DNA of 64,000 nt from Aliiroseovarius sp. S1123 (GCF_023015885.1 NZ_JALKBE010000001.1:496001-560000), one strand, 5' to 3'. Shown: positions 9,619-18,907, counted from the first letter of the stretch. The notes: generated by a model not told the origin, from the letters alone. Translations and numbers: made by a program.

Positions 9619-10857
9619 CTAAGCTGCGGTTTCCGCTTTCTGGGCTTTGACTTCAGCGATGGCATCCACAATGGCATCGGCGATGAAGTCCAGCTCGGGC
9701 TGGGTTAGGCGCACGGGCAGGCGGGTGTCGCAGGCGCGGGACAGCATGGCACGGGTTTGCGGCAGCGGGCCTTGGTCGTCGATGAACTGCCAGTTCCAGA
9801 AGGCACGGGCGTTGTCTTCGCTTTTCCCGAAGACCTGAACGCCGACGCCGCGCGCCTTGGCGGCGGACTGGAAAGCGTTGGTGTCCTCGTCGCTGACGTC
9901 AACCAGATTGAACTGGATCGAATCCGGTGCGCGGGTTTCCGGGGCCAGCGGTGAAGGAACGGTAATCCATGGGCTTTGTTCCAGCTTTGCCGCCACATAA
10001 TCGTGGTTACGCAGCCCGTCCGTCACGCGGCGCTCGAGCTCTGGAATTTGAGGGCGGATGACGGCGGCGGACAGGTTGGACAGGCGCGTGTTGTAGAGCG
10101 GAAGCTGGTTTTGCCAGCGGGCAAAGGCGTCGGCCAGATCGGTCGAGTTCTCGCCATGCGGGGTTTTGTGTTTTTTCCAGTTGTGCTCGTAGGCGCCGGA
10201 CATGATGACGGCGCGCGCCGCCAGATCAGCGTCATCAGTGATCAGGATGCCACCTTCGCCAGCGTTCAGCATTTTATAGGACTGGAACGAGAAACAGCCG
10301 ATCTTGCCGATCGTGCCGATCTTGCGCCCGTGCCACAGCGTGCCCAGCGAGTGGGCGGCGTCTTCGATCACGGGGATCTCGGCGGCATCACAGAGCTGCA
10401 TGATCGCATCCATGTCCGAGGTATGCCCGCGCATGTGGCTGATGATCACTGCGCCCACATCCGGGGTCAGCTTGGCGGCAAAATCGTCCATGTCGATGCG
10501 ATAGTTGTCCTGTACGTCCACCAGCACCGGTTTGCAGTCGGCATGTACGACCGAACTGGGCACGGCGGCGAAGGTAAAGGCAGGGATCAGGACCTTGGTG
10601 TCACGCGGCAGGTCCAGCGCTTTCAGGGACAGAAACAGCGCGGCCGAGCAGCTGGCCACGGCCAGTGCGTATTTGGCGCCCATCATCTCGGCGAATTCGG
10701 CTTCCAGAAGGGCAACGGGCGCGTCTTCCGGGGCGGTGTAGCGGAAAAGGTCGCCTGATTGCAGCAGGCGGTCGATCTCGGCGCGGGCGGCTTCAGGGAT
10801 GGGCTCGGCGTCATGGACGTTCGGGGCGGCGAGTGCTGCGGTCTGGTCCAGGGTCAT
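9619..10857 (-). CDS. DegT/DnrJ/EryC1/StrS-family PLP aminotransferase
   Basis: A 412-residue fold-type I aminotransferase of the sugar/cyclitol aminotransferase group. The PLP-binding region is seen as FSFQSYKMLNAGEGG with the Schiff-base lysine, and the segment VIEDAAHSLGT carries the cofactor-ring aspartate. Typical members transaminate nucleotide-linked ketosugars or inosose for surface polysaccharides or aminoglycosides. No sugar-nucleotide genes lie nearby, so the substrate is open. The ATG at 10857 has AGGAGA upstream, better than the ORF start at 10878. It is 224 bases downstream of the amidotransferase gene and probably separately transcribed. Confidence 0.88.
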   Translation of the reverse strand: MTLDQTAALAAPNVHDAEPIPEAARAEIDRLLQSGDLFRYTAPEDAPVALLEAEFAEMMGAKYALAVASCSAALFLSLKALDLPRDTKVLIPAFTFAAVPSSVVHADCKPVLVDVQDNYRIDMDDFAAKLTPDVGAVIISHMRGHTSDMDAIMQLCDAAEIPVIEDAAHSLGTLWHGRKIGTIGKIGCFSFQSYKMLNAGEGGILITDDADLAARAVIMSGAYEHNWKKHKTPHGENSTDLADAFARWQNQLPLYNTRLSNLSAAVIRPQIPELERRVTDGLRNHDYVAAKLEQSPWITVPSPLAPETRAPDSIQFNLVDVSDEDTNAFQSAAKARGVGVQVFGKSEDNARAFWNWQFIDDQGPLPQTRAMLSRACDTRLPVRLTQPELDFIADAIVDAIAEVKAQKAETAA

Positions 10858-11033
10858 GCTGTCTCCTCTTTCGAGCATAGCCTTTTCGGCTTTTTCGAAA
10901 AGTCATTTCGGAAAATATAAAAGAGTAGGGCGAGTCTGGCCAGAAGTTTTACTGCCTTCGACGCGGCGAAATTTTTTGGAGTTGTCGTTCTCGTGTTACG
11001 AATCTGCGGGGTGAAGACGCGCGAAACGAGAGA

Positions 11034-11056
11034 AGCCGCGCAGTGGCAACGCGGCT
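11034..11056 (-). terminator. Hairpin after the glutamine amidotransferase gene
   Basis: AGCCGCG / CGCGGCT inverted repeat 25 bases past the stop; on the minus strand it is followed by a pyrimidine-rich TTCTCTCGTTT tract, so it is a moderate terminator candidate for the transporter operon. Confidence 0.5.
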
Positions 11057-11080
11057 TTCAATGTGTTTCGGGGCGTGGGG

Positions 11081-11752
11081 TTAGCGTTTCAGAACGGCGG
11101 CCATCTGATCGGCAAACTTGGCGTTGTCCGTCTGCGTGCCCAGCGCGTCCTCTGCGGCATCCAGCAGTGCGTCCGGGACATTGCCACGCCCGCGATGTTC
11201 GATCAGACCCGCGACAAGCGGGGCCGTAAACTCGGGATGAGGCTGGATGGTCAGGATTTTGTCGCCGATCATCATGGCCGCATTGGCGCAGAAATCGGTT
11301 GAGGCGACAATCTCGGCCCCTTCCGGGGCTTCGACCACCTGGTCCTGATGCCATGCATTCAGGGCCAGTTTCTGATTTCCGAAATTATATTCGGTACGGC
11401 CGATCGACCAGCCACCGTCGAATTTCTCGACGCGGCCACCCAGCGCTTGGGCGATGATCTGGTGGCCAAAGCAGACGCCCACCAGAGGTTGGCCTGCGTC
11501 GCGAATATCGCGGATCAGTTCTTCCAGCGGCGAGATCCAGTCGTGATCCTCGTACACACCATGCTTTGAGCCAGTGATCAGCCAGCCATCGGCGTCTTGC
11601 GTGCCGGCAGGAAATTCGCCATCCACCACCGAGAAGATCTGGAAGTCGAACCCATGCCCGTCCAAGAGGCGGGTGAACATTTCGCCATAGTCTCCGACGC
11701 TGTCGCGCAGTTCGTCGGGGGAATGGCCTGCTTGCAGAATGCCGATTTTCAT
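11081..11752 (-). CDS. Class I glutamine amidotransferase-like protein
   Basis: A stand-alone class I glutamine amidotransferase (223 residues). The nucleophile elbow GVCFGHQIIAQALGG and the later histidine of QPHPEF are present, so the catalytic Cys-His pair is intact. Such free-standing proteins resemble the GuaA amidotransferase domain and gamma-glutamyl hydrolases. It is the last gene of the amino acid importer operon, 90 bases after the second permease, which suggests that it acts on the imported, perhaps gamma-glutamylated or amide-containing, compound. The start MKIGILQAG at 11752 is preferred to the ORF start at 11773. Confidence 0.85.
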   Translation of the reverse strand: MKIGILQAGHSPDELRDSVGDYGEMFTRLLDGHGFDFQIFSVVDGEFPAGTQDADGWLITGSKHGVYEDHDWISPLEELIRDIRDAGQPLVGVCFGHQIIAQALGGRVEKFDGGWSIGRTEYNFGNQKLALNAWHQDQVVEAPEGAEIVASTDFCANAAMMIGDKILTIQPHPEFTAPLVAGLIEHRGRGNVPDALLDAAEDALGTQTDNAKFADQMAAVLKR

Positions 11753-11842
11753 GTCGTACCCAAATTTGATCAAATTATTGCGCAGTCATACATGACCTAC
11801 CCGAGCCTTGACGCCGGAGCAAGGGCAATTTTGCGTGATTGA

Positions 11843-12649
11843 TCAGCGAAACAAGGTGCGCATGAAGCTCGGGCGACGCAGGACGGCCTGCGGAAGATGC
11901 CGGTTCAGGTGCTTTCCGATGCGGCCAAAGATCGTGATGACAGCGAGCGTCAGCAGGATGAAATAGAAAGCCAGGATCGGGTAGGGGACGAACGGGTTGA
12001 ACGTCTTGTCCGCGAAATAGCTTGCGTAATACAGCGCGTCTCCGCGTTGCTGCCAGACCGGAAAGCCCGAGAAATAGACCAGTGCCGTGGCGTGGAACAG
12101 GAAGATCGCTTCGTTCGTATAGGCAGGCCACGCCAGACGCATCATCGATGGCCAGACAATCCGTTTGAACCGGGTCCAGCCGGTGATGCCATAGGCGTCG
12201 GCGGCTTCAAGATCGCCTTTCGGGATCGATTGCAGCGCGCCATAGAAAATTTCGGCCGAATAGGCGGTGGTGTTCAGGAACAGGACAATCGCTGCGCCCA
12301 GCCACGCCGATGTCAGCAGCGAAAAGCCCGGAACGCTCTGCTTGATCGACAGAAACACCGCATAGGCAAAGAACATCTGGATGAACAGCGGCGAGCCGCG
12401 GAAGATATAGATGAAGAATTCGGCCGGTTTGCGCAGCTTGGCCGAACCACTGTTTTTGGCGATGGCCAGCCCGGTGGCAGCGAAGAAGCCAAACAGGATC
12501 GCCACAAGTCCGAAATAAATGTTCCAGATCATGCCCGAGCCGATCAATGTGAATTGCTCGCACAGCGTATAGTCTTCGCGCGGCAATAGACGTTCACCAA
12601 GGCCGATCGAACGGAAAGCATAGTCCTGGATGGTCTGAACGCAGCTCAT
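11843..12649 (-). CDS. Amino acid ABC transporter permease, HisM/OccM type
   Basis: The second of two membrane subunits of a polar amino acid importer (268 residues). The permease-ATPase coupling loop EAADAYGITGWTRFKRIVWP (about residues 153-172) is clear, with membrane helices on both sides, and the RGSPLFIQMFF segment is typical of HisM/OccM. It overlaps the preceding permease gene by 4 bases, so the heterodimer is made by coupled translation. Histidine, arginine, lysine, ornithine or opine specificity is inferred from the family, not proven. Confidence 0.92.
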   Translation of the reverse strand: MSCVQTIQDYAFRSIGLGERLLPREDYTLCEQFTLIGSGMIWNIYFGLVAILFGFFAATGLAIAKNSGSAKLRKPAEFFIYIFRGSPLFIQMFFAYAVFLSIKQSVPGFSLLTSAWLGAAIVLFLNTTAYSAEIFYGALQSIPKGDLEAADAYGITGWTRFKRIVWPSMMRLAWPAYTNEAIFLFHATALVYFSGFPVWQQRGDALYYASYFADKTFNPFVPYPILAFYFILLTLAVITIFGRIGKHLNRHLPQAVLRRPSFMRTLFR

Positions 12650-13530
12650 GTCGCAGCCTTCCGTTGCGCTTCGCCGGCGGCGGTGGCTTGCCCATGGGAC
12701 AGGCGGAGGGACAGCCGTTTATACACGCGTTCGCTGATCGAGGTAAGCAGCAGGTAGAAGACCAGGAGGCCCCCGAAGTAATAGGCGTTCCAGTTTCCAT
12801 GCGGAAAGTCTGTAAACTTGGCAGATTTTGTCGCCCCAAGTTCACGCGCCCAATAGACGATGTCTTCAACACCCAAAAGGAACAACAGCGGTGTGGCCTT
12901 GATCAGGATCATCCAAAGGTTCGACAGGCCGGGCAGGGCGTAGACCCACATTTGCGGAACCATGATGCGCCAGAAGGTTTGGCGGGTCGACATGCCATAG
13001 GCCTCGGCGGTTTCAAGCTGAGCGCGGGGAACGGCCTTCATCGCGCCGAACAGAACGTTGGCCGCGAAGGCTCCAAACACGATGGCGAAGGTCAAGACGG
13101 CCAGCGCAAAGCCATATGTCTCGTGCACCCATTGCGGGCTGGTCGAAAGCGGCAGTTTGGCCTGCGCACAGACCACGAAGTCATTGCCCTGACGCACCGG
13201 TTCAGACCAGTCCGAGCATTTCACCTTGTGGCGCAGATATTCGAACCCCTGATCCAGCGCGATCACGAAGAACATGAAGAACGCAATATCCGGTACGCCC
13301 CGCACAATAGCGGTATAGGACTTGCCCAAAAGGCTGATCGGCCAGATGCGCGAGCGGGCAGCCGTTGCGCCCGCAAAGCCAAACATCAACGCCACCGGCG
13401 CGGTGATTGCCAACAGCACCAGAACAATCCCGAAGGATTGATAGAACGCCATGTGCTTACCTGTGGTCAGGTAGCAGCTGAGCCAGCTTAGGCCCTCTAG
13501 CGTGGAAGGATCGGTGCAGTAGGAAAACAT
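12646..13530 (-). CDS. Amino acid ABC transporter permease, HisQ/OccQ type
   Basis: The first permease subunit of the importer (294 residues from the start used here). It shows the coupling loop ETAEAYGMSTRQTFWRIMVP and a RGVPDIAFF segment as in HisQ/OccQ. Compared with short HisQ proteins there is a longer periplasmic insertion with the cysteine pair of FVVCAQAK and VKCSD. I chose the ATG at 13530 because an in-frame start at 13572 would lie inside the terminator hairpin that separates this gene from the binding-protein gene. No strong ribosome-binding site is visible. Confidence 0.9.
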   Translation of the reverse strand: MFSYCTDPSTLEGLSWLSCYLTTGKHMAFYQSFGIVLVLLAITAPVALMFGFAGATAARSRIWPISLLGKSYTAIVRGVPDIAFFMFFVIALDQGFEYLRHKVKCSDWSEPVRQGNDFVVCAQAKLPLSTSPQWVHETYGFALAVLTFAIVFGAFAANVLFGAMKAVPRAQLETAEAYGMSTRQTFWRIMVPQMWVYALPGLSNLWMILIKATPLLFLLGVEDIVYWARELGATKSAKFTDFPHGNWNAYYFGGLLVFYLLLTSISERVYKRLSLRLSHGQATAAGEAQRKAAT

Positions 13531-13553
13531 CGCGCGTGCAGTTTGTCCGTTGG

Positions 13554-13590
13554 AAAAAAGCGGGGCCCGCATGCGTCAGCACACGGGCCC
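13554..13590 (-). terminator. Intra-operon terminator between binding-protein and permease genes
   Basis: On the minus strand GGGCCCG / CGGGCCC forms a stem with a 14-base loop and is followed by a run of six T residues. It lies just after the binding-protein stop and before the permease start, so partial read-through would give more binding protein than membrane subunits. Confidence 0.75.
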
Positions 13591-13600
13591 GGCTATTACA

Positions 13601-14314
13601 TTACCACTGGGAAGAAACTTCCCATTTGGCGATAAGAGTGTTCAGCGTGCCGTCGTCTTTCATCGACTGGATGGCCGCGTCGAACTTGGCGCGCAGGTCG
13701 CCGTCGCTTTCACGGATACCCATGCCAACGCCGCCGCCGATCTGCTCCATACGCTCAAGCATCACCAGACCGTCTGTACCAACCATGGTGTCGAGGAACG
13801 ACTTGTCGGCCAGAACCGCGTCAGCTTCGCCGTTTTTCACAGCAGCAACGGTTTCTTCCGGGGTTGCGAATTCGACCAGCGTCCAGCCCTGTTCAGCCAC
13901 GAAAGCGGCCTGAATGGTGGTCGCCTGAGCAGCCACAACACCACCAGCGGGGTCTACGTCTGCCGACATGGCAGCATAAGCCGAGGGATCTGGCGGGGTG
14001 TAGGCTTGAGTGAAGTCGATGACTTCGTCACGCTCGTCGGTGATCGACATGCCTGCGATGATGGCGTCATAGTTGCCCGACACGAGGTTCGGAATGATGG
14101 TGTCCCATTCGTTCTTCACCCACTCGCAGGTCAGCTCGGCGCGCTTGCACAGCTCGTCGCCCAGCTCGCGCTCGAAGCCGTCGATTTCGCCAGCGTCGTT
14201 CACAAAGTTCCACGGTGCATAGGCGCCTTCGGTGCCAAGGCGCACGGTGTCCGCGGCCATGGCGAAGCTAGCCGTCAGGGCCAGTGCCGCCGTCGAGACG
14301 ATCAGTTTTTTCAT
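13601..14314 (-). CDS. Periplasmic polar amino acid-binding protein (HisJ/OccT type)
   Basis: The solute-binding protein of the importer, 237 residues. A signal peptide of 20 residues ends in AMA. The mature protein shows SBP_bac_3 features: TEGAYAPWNF near the N-terminus, then WDTIIPNLVSGNYDAIIAGM followed by SITDERDEVIDFT, which in this family carries the arginine that binds the ligand carboxylate. It lies 40 bases downstream of the ATPase gene and is followed by an internal terminator. The ligand is probably a basic or opine-type amino acid by family resemblance. Confidence 0.93.
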   Translation of the reverse strand: MKKLIVSTAALALTASFAMAADTVRLGTEGAYAPWNFVNDAGEIDGFERELGDELCKRAELTCEWVKNEWDTIIPNLVSGNYDAIIAGMSITDERDEVIDFTQAYTPPDPSAYAAMSADVDPAGGVVAAQATTIQAAFVAEQGWTLVEFATPEETVAAVKNGEADAVLADKSFLDTMVGTDGLVMLERMEQIGGGVGMGIRESDGDLRAKFDAAIQSMKDDGTLNTLIAKWEVSSQW

Positions 14315-14354
14315 GATTTACTCCCAGGTTACTTTTATTGGTTAGAAATTGGTC

Positions 14355-15158
14355 TCACACAGGGTGCGAGTGAGACAGGAATTGCTTCAGACGCTCGCTT
14401 TTCGGGTTGCCGAACAGCTCGGCCGGGGCGCCTTCTTCTTCGATCAGACCTTGATGCAGGAACACCACGTGGTCCGAAACATCATGGGCCATACGCATGT
14501 CATGGGTCACGATGATCATGGTGCGGCCTTCAGCGGCCAGATCTTTGATGACCTTGACCACCTCTTGCTCCAGCTCTGGATCCAGCGCTGAAGTGGGTTC
14601 GTCAAACAACAGCGCCTTGGGCTCCATGCACAGGGCACGGGCAATCGCAGCACGCTGTTGTTGGCCACCCGACAGCTGGGCAGGCCAGACGTCGCATTTG
14701 TCGCCAATGCCGACCTTCGCCAGATATTCGCGCGCCTTTTCCTCGACCTCGGCCTTGTCGCGGCCAAGGACGGTGACGGGGGCCTCCATCACGTTTTGCA
14801 GGATGGTCATGTGGGACCACAGATTGAACTGCTGGAACACCATCGACAGGTTGGTACGGATCCGTGTCACCTGTGCGCGATCGGCAGGATGACGGTTCAG
14901 TCCCTGACCCTTCCAGCTGATCGGCTCGCCTTCGAAACGAATGTCGCCCTGCTGGCTTTCTTCCAACAGGTTGGCGCAGCGCAGAAGGGTGGATTTGCCC
15001 GATCCGGAGGACCCGATCAGCGACACAACATGCCCGCGTGGAGCCACCAAATCGACGCCTTTCAGCACCTCCAACGCACCATAGCATTTGTGCAGGTCGC
15101 GGATTTCGATCACCGGCGTTGTGTCGGTAGGGTTCTGGTCAGAGTTATCGCGAGGCAA
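14355..15158 (-). CDS. Amino acid ABC transporter ATP-binding protein (HisP/OccP type)
   Basis: The ATPase subunit that powers the importer, 267 residues. Walker A GSSGSGKST (49-57), signature LSGGQQQR (162-169), Walker B LLFDEP (183-188) and the switch histidine in IVTHD are all intact. It is the first gene of the operon ATPase, binding protein, permease, permease, amidotransferase; the promoter is expected in the 228 bases upstream. Naming as HisP, OccP or GlnQ cannot be settled from sequence alone. Confidence 0.95.
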   Translation of the reverse strand: MPRDNSDQNPTDTTPVIEIRDLHKCYGALEVLKGVDLVAPRGHVVSLIGSSGSGKSTLLRCANLLEESQQGDIRFEGEPISWKGQGLNRHPADRAQVTRIRTNLSMVFQQFNLWSHMTILQNVMEAPVTVLGRDKAEVEEKAREYLAKVGIGDKCDVWPAQLSGGQQQRAAIARALCMEPKALLFDEPTSALDPELEQEVVKVIKDLAAEGRTMIIVTHDMRMAHDVSDHVVFLHQGLIEEEGAPAELFGNPKSERLKQFLSHSHPV

Positions 15159-15386
15159 GAGTGGATCCGGCTAAAACAGGGTTTTGTGGTGCACGAGTAG
15201 GACGCAATTCTATTTGGATTGCAACGGCGAAATGACGGGGAAGTTACGTAAATATGGGTGGATGGTCGGTTCGCGCTGCAAAATGTCGGTTTGTGCGTCA
15301 GGGATCAACATCGGGTAGAGCGCGCATCTTTTGGCGCAGAGCCGCGCGCTCTGCGAAGAATCATGATCGGAAAGAGGTATGAGTGG

Positions 15387-15827
15387 CTACAGTGCCTTTG
15401 CGGCACGTTGTCGGGCCAAATTGTTGTCCAGATCGCTGATGCCCAGAAAACGTGGAATCATCCGCATCAGCGCATCTTCTTCCGAGGCACGTTCTCCGTC
15501 CGTAAGGACAACCGTCCACGCAGCTTCTAGAATGGCGATGCGGTCGTCCAAGGGGACGGCGTCTTTCACGGCATTGGTGAAACGGACGGTGTCTGGTGCG
15601 GTGGCTTCCAAGGCTTCGGCGTCGGCACGCAGGGACGCCGCATCCGTTTCTGACAGGCTGTGCCGCGTGGCCAGCACGCGGTCGATTGCGCGTTTTTCGG
15701 CGGCGTCATAGTCGTTATCCGCCCGTGCAAGCCGGACAAGAATGGCGGCCACGGCAAGGCGTGCATCCCCGTCCTGAAGCGGTTGGGGGGCGGGTTGGGT
15801 CAGTTTGTCCAGAAGCGATCGCAGCAT
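15387..15827 (-). CDS. TerB-family (tellurite resistance-like) protein
   Basis: A small, mostly helical acidic protein of 146 residues with the TerB/DjlA N-terminal fold pattern: ARLAVAAILVRLARADNDYD, then ERAIDRVL, and a second half with LTDGERASEEDALMRMI, the acidic loops of which are proposed metal-binding sites in the TerB superfamily. No ter operon is present, so tellurite resistance should not be inferred. The start MLRSLLDKL at 15827 fits better than the ORF start at 15854. Confidence 0.75.
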   Translation of the reverse strand: MLRSLLDKLTQPAPQPLQDGDARLAVAAILVRLARADNDYDAAEKRAIDRVLATRHSLSETDAASLRADAEALEATAPDTVRFTNAVKDAVPLDDRIAILEAAWTVVLTDGERASEEDALMRMIPRFLGISDLDNNLARQRAAKAL

Positions 15828-15877
15828 TTGTCTAAAGTGGGCGCGGCACAACAAAAGCCAAGCCCCAGTCCTTTCAC

Positions 15878-16171
15878 TTATCCGTCATAGCCTTCGATGA
15901 TGATGAGATCCGCCACCGAAACCGGGTCGCGGAGGGACTTGGCAGCTTGATAGACGTCGCTGTTATAGCAGTCGACAGCGGCCTGATAGTCGGGGAATTC
16001 GATGACGACATTGCGCGCACGCGACTGGCCTTCGACGGTTTTGAACTGACCGCCCCGGATCAAAAAGCGCGCATCATACGCCTTGAACGCTGCCCCATTG
16101 GCTTGGACATAGTCCTGATAACGCTCAAGGTCGTCCACATCGACACGACCGATCCAATATCCTTTGGCCAT
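15878..16171 (-). CDS. DUF1330 family protein
   Basis: A 97-residue ferredoxin-like fold (dimeric alpha-beta barrel) protein of the DUF1330 family. The hallmark features are seen: MAKGYWIGRVDVDD at the start, a central FLIRGG and the VVIEFPDYQAAVDCYNSDVY segment before the end. It stands between the TerB-like gene and a secreted-protein gene on the same strand. The biochemical function of DUF1330 proteins is not known. Confidence 0.88.
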   Translation of the reverse strand: MAKGYWIGRVDVDDLERYQDYVQANGAAFKAYDARFLIRGGQFKTVEGQSRARNVVIEFPDYQAAVDCYNSDVYQAAKSLRDPVSVADLIIIEGYDG

Positions 16172-16187
16172 CTTTGCCCCCTGTCAT

Positions 16188-16898
16188 TCAGTTTGTCAGA
16201 CTGTCCAGCGAATAGCGGATGTCGTCAATCGCAATTCCGCCGGGATCCTGATGGGTGAGGGTAATTGCCGTGATCGGCACCGAGCTGAGGAACCCGAAAC
16301 TTTGTACACCATGCGTTGGTGTCAGCGTTTCAATCTGAATCAATGCGGCGTCTACATCGTAGAAGTGCAGCCACACCGGACCGGGGGCGGGGCGGCTGCC
16401 CAGCGGGTCCGCATAGTCCAGATGCAGGCGCAGGGCGAAGGACTGGATTGGGGCGTGAAAACTGATCGCCACGCTGCCTTCACCCCGGCCAGAACGTTGC
16501 GCGAACCCATCTGGCCCCAAGGGGAAAGCCGCATTCGAGCCAAAGCCCGCGTGAAAGGCGATGGCCATCGTAGGCCGCTCTGGAGGCTGTGCCACGCGCG
16601 GTGGGGAAGATGGCGCGCCGCCGAGAGCGGTGAACGTGTGGTTCTCTTCAACGCTCTGCCCAGTCAACATGGCCCCTAAAACGGCTCCTGAGGCATGGAT
16701 CGCGTTTGGAACGGCCTGGCCCGGCTCGGGCAGCACAGGGAAGTCTTCGAAATCAATCACCCCGGCTGCTGTTTGGGCGACCAGATCATAGGGCACGGGG
16801 GCGATAGCGTCTGCTAGCGCCGGGCCGATGCTCAGGCAGATCGCACATAGCGCCAAAAGAGAACTTCGGGGGCCGCAGGGGGCTTTGAATTGCTGCAC
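16188..16898 (-). CDS. Secreted protein of unknown function
   Basis: A 236-residue exported protein. The GTG at 16898 is chosen because AAGGA lies 7 bases upstream and the product then begins with a textbook signal peptide ending in ALA. An ORF start at 17120 would run through the pyrG terminator and into pyrG. The mature part is rich in beta-strand-like segments and ends with GIAIDDIRYS, a pattern common in secreted beta-sandwich (lectin or PEP-CTERM-like) domains; no C-terminal sorting signal is present. It follows pyrG by 95 bases. I do not recognise a function. Confidence 0.6.
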   Translation of the reverse strand: MQQFKAPCGPRSSLLALCAICLSIGPALADAIAPVPYDLVAQTAAGVIDFEDFPVLPEPGQAVPNAIHASGAVLGAMLTGQSVEENHTFTALGGAPSSPPRVAQPPERPTMAIAFHAGFGSNAAFPLGPDGFAQRSGRGEGSVAISFHAPIQSFALRLHLDYADPLGSRPAPGPVWLHFYDVDAALIQIETLTPTHGVQSFGFLSSVPITAITLTHQDPGGIAIDDIRYSLDSLTN

Positions 16899-16944
16899 AG
16901 CGGGGTCCTTCACGATCACAACGACCCTAAAACTCTGACTGTGC

Positions 16945-16972
16945 AAAGAAAAGGGCGAGGAAAACCCCGCCC
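16945..16972 (-). terminator. Rho-independent terminator after pyrG
   Basis: Minus-strand stem GGGCG / CGCCC, extended by GG/CC pairs, followed by TTTTCTTT, starting about 22 bases past the pyrG stop. Confidence 0.75.
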
Positions 16973-16993
16973 GTTTCCGAATTCCGGTGTGTA

Positions 16994-18637
16994 TTAGACC
17001 AGCCGTTCGATGTCTTTCGCAGCGCGTACGAAATCGGCAAACAACGGCGCGGGATCGAAGGGTTTCGACTTCAGTTCCGGGTGGAACTGCACGCCGATGA
17101 ACCACGGGTGATCTTCCCATTCGACGATCTCTGGCAGACGCCCATCCGGCGACATGCCCGAGAACTTCAGCCCGCAGGCTTCAAGTTGCTCGCGGTATTT
17201 TGCATCGACTTCGTACCGGTGACGGTGACGCTCTTCCAATTCGGTGCTGCCGTAAATACGCGCCACGTTCGACCCTTCGGCAAGCGTCGCGGAATAGGCG
17301 CCCAGACGCATCGTGCCGCCTTTGTCGTCACCCACCTTGCGCTTGACCTTGTAGTTGCCCTGCACCCATTCTTTCAGGTGATAGATAACGGGTGTGAAAC
17401 GGGTTTGGCCGGCTTCGTGGTCGAATTCTTCTGACCCAGCATCTTTAATCCCAGCAACATTGCGCGCGGCTTCGACCACCGCCATTTGCATGCCCAGGCA
17501 GATGCCCAGATAGGGGATCTTGTGTTCGCGGGCATATTGCGCGGCTTTGATCTTGCCTTCTGTCCCGCGTTCGCCAAAGCCGCCGGGGACCAGAATGGCG
17601 TGGAAGCCTTCCAGATACGGGGCGGGATCTTCCTTGTCGAAAGGCTCGGCATCGACCCATTCCAGCTTCACGCGGGTGCGGTTGGCCATGCCGCCGTGGG
17701 TCAACGCTTCTTTGATGGACTTATAGGCGTCCTCAAGCTGCGTGTATTTCCCGACCACAGCGATTTTCACTTCGCCCTCGGCGTTGTGAATGCGATCTTC
17801 GACGTCTTCCCAGCGGCGCAGGTCGGGTTTCGGGGCGGGCGCGATCTGGAACGCATCCAGTACTGCCTGATCCAAACCTACATTGTGATACGCCATTGGT
17901 GCTTCATAGATCGACTTCAGATCATAAGCCGGGATGACGGCTTCTTGGCGCACATTGCAGAACAGGCCGATCTTGGCGCGTTCCTTGTCGGGAATCGGAT
18001 GTTCCGAGCGGCAGACCAGCACGTCGGGCGCGATGCCGATCGAACGGAGCTCTTTTACGCTGTGCTGGGTCGGCTTCGTCTTCAATTCGCCGGAGGCTGC
18101 CAGATAAGGCAGAAGGGTCAGGTGCATGAAGATACACTGGCCGCGCGGACGTTCCTGGCTGAACTGGCGGATGGCTTCGAAAAAGGGCAGGGCTTCGATG
18201 TCGCCCACGGTGCCGCCGATTTCGCAGAGCATGAAATCGACTTCGTCGTCACCGATCTCGATGAAGTCTTTGATTTCATTGGTGACGTGCGGGATTACCT
18301 GAATGGTTTTGCCCAGATAGTCGCCGCGGCGCTCTTTTTCCAACACGGTGGTATAGATACGGCCCGAGCTGACCGAATCCGTGTTGCGCGCCGCCACGCC
18401 GGTGAACCGCTCATAGTGCCCAAGGTCCAGATCGGTCTCGGCGCCATCGTCGGTTACGAACACTTCGCCATGCTCGAACGGGCTCATCGTGCCTGGGTCA
18501 ACGTTTAAATAGGGGTCGAGCTTGCGCAGACGCACCGTATAGCCGCGTGCCTGCAACAGTGCACCCAATGCGGCCGAGGTGAGACCCTTGCCCAAGGATG
18601 AAACAACGCCGCCGGTGATGAAGATGTAACGTGCCAT
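16994..18637 (-). CDS. pyrG: CTP synthase
   Basis: CTP synthase, 547 residues, converts UTP to CTP with glutamine as nitrogen donor. The N-terminal synthetase domain starts [18 protein letters not shown] with the P-loop, and the C-terminal class I amidotransferase domain shows GICLGMQ with the nucleophilic cysteine near residue 380 and the final HPE motif in FHPELKS. The start at 18637 is standard for the family; the longer frame from 18733 is not supported. It lies downstream of secG, as in other alphaproteobacteria. Confidence 0.98.
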   Translation of the reverse strand: MARYIFITGGVVSSLGKGLTSAALGALLQARGYTVRLRKLDPYLNVDPGTMSPFEHGEVFVTDDGAETDLDLGHYERFTGVAARNTDSVSSGRIYTTVLEKERRGDYLGKTIQVIPHVTNEIKDFIEIGDDEVDFMLCEIGGTVGDIEALPFFEAIRQFSQERPRGQCIFMHLTLLPYLAASGELKTKPTQHSVKELRSIGIAPDVLVCRSEHPIPDKERAKIGLFCNVRQEAVIPAYDLKSIYEAPMAYHNVGLDQAVLDAFQIAPAPKPDLRRWEDVEDRIHNAEGEVKIAVVGKYTQLEDAYKSIKEALTHGGMANRTRVKLEWVDAEPFDKEDPAPYLEGFHAILVPGGFGERGTEGKIKAAQYAREHKIPYLGICLGMQMAVVEAARNVAGIKDAGSEEFDHEAGQTRFTPVIYHLKEWVQGNYKVKRKVGDDKGGTMRLGAYSATLAEGSNVARIYGSTELEERHRHRYEVDAKYREQLEACGLKFSGMSPDGRLPEIVEWEDHPWFIGVQFHPELKSKPFDPAPLFADFVRAAKDIERLV

Positions 18638-18845
18638 GTGGTTGGCTGCCCCCGTGATACTGGCGTCGTTGCGCCGCAATAGCTTGTAAGTGGATGCGCA
18701 AACAGCAAGCAGAGAACACCGCTGCGAATCCAATCCTCACGGGATTAAAGATATAACCGATTCCGGCGTCCCGCGCAACCGGATCGTCTAGATAATGGGG
18801 CGGTGCAGCGCTCCGCCTCTAGGTGTTGTGTGGGTTGTCTATCGT

Positions 18846-18868
18846 CCGGTTTTTCAAGTGAAAACCGG
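18846..18868. repeat. Inverted repeat in the secG-pyrG gap
   Basis: CCGGTTTTT / GAAAACCGG forms a nine-pair stem (one G-T pair) with a five-base loop. Possibly part of transcript ends or an operator ahead of pyrG. Confidence 0.4.
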
Positions 18869-18884
18869 TTCGATTGAAGATACG

Positions 18885-18902
18885 GGGCAGGCGAACCTGC
18901 CC
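18885..18902 (-). terminator. UUCG-capped hairpin just after secG
   Basis: On the minus strand GGGCAGG-TTCG-CCTGCCC, a very stable tetraloop hairpin five bases after the secG stop. No T-run follows, so it may protect the 3' end or attenuate rather than fully terminate. Confidence 0.5.
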
Positions 18903-18907
18903 GATGA

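Noticed and set aside
13531-13572. Longer start of the HisQ-type permease at 13572
   Set aside because: This start lies inside the terminator hairpin between the binding-protein and permease genes; the ATG at 13530 is beyond it.
15159-15386. tRNA, riboswitch or sigma-70 promoter in this gap
   Set aside because: No cloverleaf or riboswitch core was recognised; TTGCAA and TACTCG elements on the minus strand have a poor spacing.
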